A stretch of 9,898 nt of DNA from Myxococcales bacterium (GTDB lineage: Bacteria; Myxococcota; Polyangia; Polyangiales; Polyangiaceae): the NCBI GenBank assembly GCA_020430865.1, contig JAGQIY010000093.1:1-9898 (forward strand). Reading direction: 5' to 3'. A program made the position numbers and the translations under genes. The notes under the pieces were generated by a model. That model was not told where the DNA came from. It saw only the letters and a program-made list of their open reading frames with translations, and did not search any database. Shown here one piece after another: positions 4,809 to 9,898 of this stretch. The stretch's first letter is position 1. Each line of letters opens with the position of its first letter.

Positions 4809-7126
4809 CGACGAACGAACGAGCAACCCACACCCGAGAGGTCTCGACCGCTTGCATCCTATGCTCGGAGAACTGCGGGCTGCGGATCACCGCGACCCAG
4901 ACCCCCGAAGGTCGCGTACGCCTCGGTAAGATCCGTGGGGATGAAGCCCATCCCGCATCGGCGGGCTACCTCTGCCAGAAGGCTGCACGCCTCGATCACT
5001 ACCAGAACCACGCCGATCGCCTGAACACTCCGCTGAGACGCCGCCCGGACGGCAGCTTCGAAGCGATCGACTGGGACACGGCTGTGCGCGAGATCGCGGA
5101 CAAGCTCAGCGCGATCAAGCGAGCTCACGGCGGTGACGCCTTCGCGTACTACGGGGCCGGTGGTCAGGGCAATCACCTGGGGGGCGGCTACGGCGCCGGG
5201 CTGCGCGCGGCCTTGGGCACGCGCTACCACTACACCGCGCTGGCCCAGGAGAAGACCGGCGACTTCTGGGTCAACGGCAAGCTGTTCGGCCGGCAGACGT
5301 GCCACTTGACGACGGACATCCCGAACGCCGAGGTGGTGCTCTTCATCGGCACCAACCCCTGGCAGTCGCACGGCTTCCCCGAGGCGCGCCGACAGCTCAC
5401 GGCGCTCTCCAGGGACCCGAAGCGTTGCCTGATCGTCGTCGATCCAATCCGCACGGATACAGCCAGGCTCGCAGACCACTTCCTGCAGATCAAGCCGAGC
5501 AGCGATGCCTGGCTCATGGCAGCGATCCTGAAGCTCTGGATCGACGAGGATCTCGTCGACAGGCGCTTCCTCGAGGCCCACACCAGCGGCTTCGCCGAGG
5601 TGAAGCGGAGCCTCGAAGACCTCTCTCTCGAGGACTGCGCCGCGCGCACCGGGATCGAGCTTGGGGTCATCGGGACCGTCGCGCGACGCATGGCGATGGC
5701 GAGATCCTGCTGCGTTCGCGCGGATCTGGGCCTCCAACAGAGCCTCCACAGCACGCTCAACTCCTACCTCGAGAAGCTGCTCAGCCTGCTGAGCGGCAAC
5801 TTCGCGCGACCTGGCGGAAACAACCTTCACACCTACCTGCTGCCGCTGCTCGGCCACTCCGATCCAGCAAAGGCGCTGCGCACCAAGGCGACACAGGTCG
5901 AGGAGATAGCCAAGCTCTTCCCGCCCAACGTCTTGCCACAGGAGATCCTCAGCGAGCGAGAGGATCGGGTGAGGGCCCTGATCGTGGACAGCGCGAACCC
6001 GCTACGGAGCGGCGCCGACACCGGCGCCTACGAGGCAGCCTGCCAGCGCCTGGAGCTGATGGTGGTGATCGACGTGGCGTTGACCGAGACCGCACAGCAG
6101 GCGCACTACGTGCTCCCTGCGAGCTCTCAGTTCGAGAAATGGGAGGCCACCTTCTTCAACCTCGGCTTCCCGAGGAACCATTTCCATCTGCGAAAGCCCT
6201 TCATCGAACCCCTCCCCGGCACGCTCCCCGAGCCGGAGATCTACCAGCGACTGCTGGTGGCCCTGGGCGCCCTGCCCCGGCGCCTCCACTGGCTCGAACG
6301 CGTGGCGCGCCTCGATCGCAAGCGCCCCACGCTGCGGCTCTATCCGCTGGCCCTCGCGGCCTTGCTCAAGCTGCAGCCGGAGCTGGTGAAGGTGCTGCCC
6401 AACCTGCTCTACGCGACTCTTGGTCCGGCGTTGCCGGACGGAGCTCGGGCCGCAGCGGTCCTGTGGGGCGCCGCCAACCAGTATGCAGTGAAGCATCGGG
6501 ACGCGGTGCTGCGAGCAGGGATTCGCGATCGCGGCCAGGGGCTCGGCGAAGCGCTCTTCGAGGCCATGCTCGAGCGGCGCTCGGGGGTCGAGCTGAGTCA
6601 CCATGCGTACAGCGACGTCTGGAAGCTGCTGCGTCACCAAGACGGCAAGGTACACCTCGCCATCCCGGAGCTGCTGAGCGAGCTCGGAGCGCTCTCCCTC
6701 ACCCCCGCGATCGATGGCGCCGAACCCGGACGCGACGCGGCCTTCCCGTTCATCCTGATCGCGGGGCAGCGTCGCAGCTACAATGCCAACACCATCTATC
6801 GCGATCCGGGCTGGCGCCGCAACGACCCGAGCGGAGCGCTCCGGATCCACCCCGAAGACGCCAAGGAGCTCGGCGCGAGCGATGGGGCTTGCTTGCTCTG
6901 CGAGTCCGAGGGTGGCGCCCTGGAGGTGACCGCCGAGCTCGACCCGAGCCTACAGCGCGGGCTGGTCGTTTTGCCTCACGGATATGGTCTAGGCCACCCC
7001 GACAGCGACGGCGAACGCAGGCAGAGCGGCCCGGGCATCAACTACCTGACCCGAGCTTCGCACTGCGATCCGCTCACGCGCACGCCCTATCACAAGCACG
7101 TCGCGGTGCGCCTCCGCCTGGCCTGA
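4805..7126 (+). CDS. Molybdopterin-dependent oxidoreductase, DMSO reductase superfamily
   Basis: This 773-residue enzyme would bind one [4Fe-4S] cluster and a bis-molybdopterin guanine dinucleotide cofactor. Cluster ligands are C17, C20, C24 and C57 (CxxCxxxC...C), followed by K59. The central molybdopterin domain includes VLFIGTNPWQSHGFP (178-192), VVDPIRTDTARLADHFLQIKP and NFARPGGNN. The C-terminal MopB-type dinucleotide-binding domain begins near residue 648 (PFILIAGQRRSYNANT) and ends the protein. There is no Tat signal, so it should be cytoplasmic. No FAD, ferredoxin or membrane-anchor partner gene is adjacent, so its electron partner and substrate are unknown. The usual Cys, Sec or Ser metal ligand is not obvious where expected (about 145-162, ALAQEKTGDFWVNGKLFG). 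AGGAG lies eight bases before the ATG, and the start overlaps the MarR stop by four bases. It may be an orphan formate-dehydrogenase or nitrate-reductase relative; the substrate should not be named. Confidence 0.92.
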   Translation: MTTNERATHTREVSTACILCSENCGLRITATQTPEGRVRLGKIRGDEAHPASAGYLCQKAARLDHYQNHADRLNTPLRRRPDGSFEAIDWDTAVREIADKLSAIKRAHGGDAFAYYGAGGQGNHLGGGYGAGLRAALGTRYHYTALAQEKTGDFWVNGKLFGRQTCHLTTDIPNAEVVLFIGTNPWQSHGFPEARRQLTALSRDPKRCLIVVDPIRTDTARLADHFLQIKPSSDAWLMAAILKLWIDEDLVDRRFLEAHTSGFAEVKRSLEDLSLEDCAARTGIELGVIGTVARRMAMARSCCVRADLGLQQSLHSTLNSYLEKLLSLLSGNFARPGGNNLHTYLLPLLGHSDPAKALRTKATQVEEIAKLFPPNVLPQEILSEREDRVRALIVDSANPLRSGADTGAYEAACQRLELMVVIDVALTETAQQAHYVLPASSQFEKWEATFFNLGFPRNHFHLRKPFIEPLPGTLPEPEIYQRLLVALGALPRRLHWLERVARLDRKRPTLRLYPLALAALLKLQPELVKVLPNLLYATLGPALPDGARAAAVLWGAANQYAVKHRDAVLRAGIRDRGQGLGEALFEAMLERRSGVELSHHAYSDVWKLLRHQDGKVHLAIPELLSELGALSLTPAIDGAEPGRDAAFPFILIAGQRRSYNANTIYRDPGWRRNDPSGALRIHPEDAKELGASDGACLLCESEGGALEVTAELDPSLQRGLVVLPHGYGLGHPDSDGERRQSGPGINYLTRASHCDPLTRTPYHKHVAVRLRLA

Positions 7127-7192
7127 TGCGAGGCCCCGAGAGGATGCCGGGAGGCACCGTACGCCGCAGTGCGCGGTGATTCACGGACTCGC

Positions 7193-8989
7193 TCACCAGC
7201 AAACGTCGAGCATCGGACCTGGTCTTCCGAAGAAGTAACCCTGCCCGTAGTCGAGCCCGAGCGCCGTCAACTTCGCGACCGACTCGGCGTCTTCGACGCC
7301 CTCAGCGATGGTGTGTGCCCCGAGGAGCGAGCTGATCTGATGGATCGACTCCACGATCGCCGAGTTGAGTTCGCTCTGCACGACGTCCTTGATGAAGCTG
7401 CGGTCGATCTTGATGTAGTTGACCGGCAGGTCTCGCAGGTAGGCGTACGAGGCCATGCCGCTGCCGAAGTCGTCGAGGGAGAAGCGGCAGCCGATGCTGC
7501 CAAGCTCCTGCATCAGCCAGCGCACTTCCGCGAGGTTCTCTACCGCCGCGGTCTCGGTGATCTCGAAGCAGATCTTGCTCGGTGGCACCTGGGTCCTGCT
7601 GAAGCATTCATGGATGTAGTCGAGGATCGTCTCCTGCTTGAGGCTGGTCGCCGAGAGGTTGATCGACCAGTGGTCGACGTCCTTGAGCAGCCGCGGCTCC
7701 TGCTGGAGCTGACGTAGCGTGTGCTTGACCACGAACTTGTCCACGGCATCCATCAAGCCGTAACGCTCTGCGGTCAGCAAGATGTCCTGCGGGCCACGAG
7801 GCTTGCCCTCGGAGTCCAGCATGCGAAACAGCACTTCTCTCGAGCGGGGCGCGTCGGGCTCGGTGAGCGACACGATCGGCTGACAGAAGAGCTCCACGTG
7901 ACCCCGCTGCAGGTTCTTCTTGATGTGGGCTACCCAGTCCAGCGCCTTCTGCCGCGCGGAATCTTCTTCCTGTTGGTCGGGCATCCACAGCGAGAGCCGG
8001 TTGCCCCCTTGGTCCCGCGCGCGAGCGCTCGCCGTCTCCGCGGCGCCGAGCAGGTGCGACGCGTTCTCGAAATCGGTGGTCACCTCCACGACACCCACGC
8101 TGGAGCGCACGCTGAAGGTGCTGTCCCTCCACGCAAAGCGAAACTCACGCAGGCGTCGCTGCAGGACCCGCGCCGTCAGCGCCGCCTCCCCCAGCCCCTG
8201 ACCGTAGAGCATCATCCCGAACTCGTTGCCGCCCAGGCGTCCAACCGCGTTCCCCGTGCCGGCGGCCTCCTTGAGCATCGCGGCGATCCAGTGAAGCAGC
8301 GTGTCCCCGGCGTCGAGGCCCGAGGCGTCGTTGACGAAGCGGAAACGATCGATGTCGACGTAGACCAGGCTGATGCGCCGCGCGGTCTGCGTGCGGGAGA
8401 CGATGGCCTGGTTCATCAGGCGGATGAAGCGCTGACGGGTGAGCAAGCCCGTCAGTGGGTCGTGTTCGGCGAGGTGCATCAACCGCAGGCCGGTCAGGCG
8501 CGCTTCGGTGACGTCCTCGATGAACACCGAGAGGCGGGGGCCATCACCGGTCTCGATGCGCTCGACGGCGTAGCGCACCGCGCGCTTGCGACCATCGCGC
8601 GCGTGCAGGTAGACGTGGCCGTCACCCTTCAACGCGCTCTGGGCCTGGGGACCGATGGCGTCGACGGCAGCGTACGCTGGTTTCCTCACGGATTCAGTGG
8701 ACAGCACCGAGAGGGGCCAACCAGCGTCGTCGGGGCTGTCCGAGATCTGGAACACGACGTCGAGGAGCTTGCCCCGCGCCTCCGCGTCGCCAAAGCCGGT
8801 CAGCACCTCCGCGGTGGAGTTCATGCCCACCACGAAGCCGGAATCGTCAGCCGATATCACGCCGATCCCCAGCGCGCCGAAGGTGCCGAGCTGGACTGGC
8901 AGCCCGCCGCGCCGCTTGTCACTGGCCGGCGGGAGACTCTGACGCAGACGCAGCTTCGCCAGCGAGTCGTGCTCCTCCGATCCCCCCAC
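7193..8989 (-). CDS. PAS-GGDEF-EAL protein, probable c-di-GMP phosphodiesterase
   Basis: This 598-residue cytoplasmic signalling protein has three domains. A PAS-like sensor covers about residues 35-165 (GIGVISADDSGFVVGMNSTAEVLTG at its start). A GGDEF domain covers about 170-337; the signature is GGNEF (253-257), with Asn replacing the catalytic Asp/Glu, and no RxxD inhibitory site precedes it, so cyclase activity is unlikely. An EAL domain covers about 350-598 and has the residues needed to hydrolyse c-di-GMP: E385 (in EVL rather than EAL), N444, E476, D506/D507, K527, E563 and Q583. The expected activity is therefore c-di-GMP to pGpG, with the degenerate GGDEF perhaps acting as a GTP sensor. 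The start is a GTG with AGGA nine bases upstream; an ATG at 8999 is out of frame. There is no membrane segment. It is convergent with the oxidoreductase gene, and no partner is nearby. Confidence 0.94.
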   Translation of the reverse strand: MGGSEEHDSLAKLRLRQSLPPASDKRRGGLPVQLGTFGALGIGVISADDSGFVVGMNSTAEVLTGFGDAEARGKLLDVVFQISDSPDDAGWPLSVLSTESVRKPAYAAVDAIGPQAQSALKGDGHVYLHARDGRKRAVRYAVERIETGDGPRLSVFIEDVTEARLTGLRLMHLAEHDPLTGLLTRQRFIRLMNQAIVSRTQTARRISLVYVDIDRFRFVNDASGLDAGDTLLHWIAAMLKEAAGTGNAVGRLGGNEFGMMLYGQGLGEAALTARVLQRRLREFRFAWRDSTFSVRSSVGVVEVTTDFENASHLLGAAETASARARDQGGNRLSLWMPDQQEEDSARQKALDWVAHIKKNLQRGHVELFCQPIVSLTEPDAPRSREVLFRMLDSEGKPRGPQDILLTAERYGLMDAVDKFVVKHTLRQLQQEPRLLKDVDHWSINLSATSLKQETILDYIHECFSRTQVPPSKICFEITETAAVENLAEVRWLMQELGSIGCRFSLDDFGSGMASYAYLRDLPVNYIKIDRSFIKDVVQSELNSAIVESIHQISSLLGAHTIAEGVEDAESVAKLTALGLDYGQGYFFGRPGPMLDVCW

Positions 8990-9017
8990 GATCAGCCATC
9001 CTGCCTGAGTCCGCTCT

Positions 9018-9031
9018 CACCCGAAAGGGTG
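9018..9031. other. Small hairpin in the EAL gene leader
   Basis: CACCC-GAAA-GGGTG is a perfect 5-bp stem. On the plus strand the loop is a GNRA-type GAAA tetraloop; on the minus strand, the sense of the EAL gene, it is UUUC. It lies about 29 bases before the GTG start and would be in the 5' leader if transcription begins upstream. It may be only a chance palindrome. Confidence 0.3.
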
Positions 9032-9208
9032 CTCCGAGCCCCAGCGAGCCAAATCCACGCCCGCGGAAGCGCACGCCGGGGGGCGAGGTCGCGAACCGGC
9101 GGTGTATCCCCGCCCCTGGGGTCGGGCAGGTGACACGCCCTGTGGGCGTCGCACCCACCCACCTCCGACCGCACGGGGCGAGGACAAACGAGCAGCGTCG
9201 AGCCGGGA

Positions 9209-9271
9209 ACGAGCACGCGAAGCTGTTTCCGCGGAGGTGTTCATCGTCACCCGAGCACGAGCACGCGAAGC
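9209..9271. repeat. 15-bp direct repeat upstream of the ABC-F gene
   Basis: ACGAGCACGCGAAGC occurs exactly at 9209-9223 and at 9257-9271, with 48 bp between the starts. The similarity does not extend clearly beyond the 15 bases. No insertion element or terminal inverted repeat lies between the copies. It could be a paired regulator site or a small local duplication. Confidence 0.45.
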
Positions 9272-9325
9272 CGCCGCGTGCGCCGACGTTGCGATGTCGA
9301 GCATTTGCTGCCAGCTTGCGCGGCC

Positions 9326-9898
9326 GTGTTACGCCTCGACTCCGTCTCCAAACGCCACGGAAAGCAGATCCTGTTCCTGGAGGCCTCCATGGGGGTCTTC
9401 GCGGGGGAGCGAGTTGGCCTGGTGGGTCCGAACGGCGCCGGTAAGTCCACCATCTTTCGCATGGTGGTCGGTCAGGATCAGCCGGACAACGGCAACGTCG
9501 TGCTCGATCGCGGCGTCACCGTTGGCTACTTCAGCCAGGACGTCGGAGAGATGGCAGGTCGAAGTGTGATCGAGGAGACCCTCGCCGGTGCCGGCGAAGT
9601 CTCCGAGATCGGGCATGAGCTCGCCGAGCTGGAGCAAGCCATGGCCGATCCAGAGCGGATGGATGAACTCGAGACCCTGATCGAGCGCTTTGGGACGGTG
9701 CAGGCGCGCTTCGACGAGCTCGGTGGCTACGCCCTCGACGCCCGCGCGCGCGAGATCCTGGCCGGCCTAAGTTTCCGTCCGGAAGTCATTGAGGACGACG
9801 TCAGCAAGCTCTCCGGGGGCTGGAAGATGCGCGTCGCGCTGGCACGCATCCTGCTCATGCGCCCCGATCTGTTGCTGCTGGACGAGCCCACCAACCAC
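9326..9898 (+). CDS. ABC-F family ATPase, N-terminal part
   Basis: This plus-strand frame of 191 codons is open to the right edge. ABC-F proteins are soluble tandem-ATPase proteins that act on the ribosome, in translation-factor or antibiotic-protection roles. The first nucleotide-binding domain is seen: Walker A GPNGAGKST (34-42), the Q-loop region GYFSQD, signature LSGGWKMRVALARIL (162-176) and Walker B LLLLDEPTNH (182-191), where the window ends. The catalytic Glu of DEPTNH is present. No membrane segment is seen. The GTG start is chosen because MLRLDSVSKRHGKQ matches how ABC-F proteins begin. No ribosome site precedes it, and an in-frame TTG at 9305 is an alternative. The linker and second ATPase domain are outside the window, so EttA, Uup, YheS or resistance-type assignment is not possible. 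Confidence 0.9.
   Translation, partial: MLRLDSVSKRHGKQILFLEASMGVFAGERVGLVGPNGAGKSTIFRMVVGQDQPDNGNVVLDRGVTVGYFSQDVGEMAGRSVIEETLAGAGEVSEIGHELAELEQAMADPERMDELETLIERFGTVQARFDELGGYALDARAREILAGLSFRPEVIEDDVSKLSGGWKMRVALARILLMRPDLLLLDEPTNH

Larger units (their letters stand above)
8990..9325. other. 336-bp intergenic region between divergent EAL and ABC-F genes
   Basis: No convincing gene, tRNA or known riboswitch was recognised. It should hold the promoters of both flanking genes, but no clear -35/-10 pair was found on either strand. It contains a 5-bp GAAA-loop hairpin (9018-9031), a 6-bp hairpin ACGCCC-TGT-GGGCGT (9135-9149) and a 15-bp direct repeat (9209-9223 and 9257-9271). Short open frames cross it but lack ribosome sites and recognisable protein features. 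Confidence 0.6.

Noticed and set aside
5299..7179. Plus-strand open frame of 626 codons inside the oxidoreductase gene
   Set aside because: Its composition is Arg/Ala/Pro/Gly with no motifs, and it lies in another frame of a well-supported 773-residue enzyme.
7127..7192. Bidirectional intrinsic terminator between the convergent oxidoreductase and EAL genes
   Set aside because: Only very short dyads are present and there is no T-run on either strand.
7721..9133. Plus-strand open frame of 470 codons opposite the GGDEF-EAL gene
   Set aside because: It is a shadow of the antisense gene, has no recognisable domain and has no ribosome site.

Overview
The window is high-GC, gene-dense bacterial DNA. 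Its GTG/TTG starts, a lysine-rich APSKKK-repeat protein, an Ogt-AlkA fusion, a PAS-GGDEF-EAL protein and an ABC-F ATPase together suggest a myxobacterium-like (Myxococcota / deltaproteobacterial) chromosome. This placement is inferred from gene style only; no rRNA or other marker gene is present. Nothing mobile, no tRNA or rRNA, and no CRISPR array was seen.

Layout. Positions 1-1916 hold three minus-strand genes, read right to left: an NhaR-like LysR regulator (1916-1014), a class I SAM methyltransferase (967-212) and the N-terminus of a lysine-rich repeat protein (114 to the left edge). Divergent from nhaR, across a 77-90 bp spacer, is a TerC/Alx-type membrane protein (2006-2956). It is followed 21 bp later by a single-chain DNA alkylation-repair enzyme (2978-4225), in which an O6-alkylguanine alkyltransferase is joined to an AlkA-type glycosylase. 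Next comes a MarR regulator (4383-4808) with a clear 20-bp palindromic operator over its own -10 region. It is translationally coupled by an ATGA overlap to a large molybdopterin oxidoreductase (4805-7126). Convergent to that is a PAS-GGDEF-EAL protein (8989-7193). After a 336-bp gap, the right edge holds the first nucleotide-binding domain of an ABC-F protein (9326 to the edge).

How the genes may work together. The window reads as small stress modules. The nhaR/alx pair suggests cation, pH or manganese homeostasis. The Ogt-AlkA fusion repairs both main classes of alkylated base in one polypeptide. The MarR/oxidoreductase operon looks like a ligand-inducible redox enzyme. The EAL protein probably degrades c-di-GMP. 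The strongest items for follow-up are the repair fusion, the MarR operator-operon unit, the unassigned molybdenum ligand in the oxidoreductase, the leaderless-looking nhaR promoter and the perfect 18-bp coding repeat at the left edge. I see no clear multi-gene system of an undescribed type.
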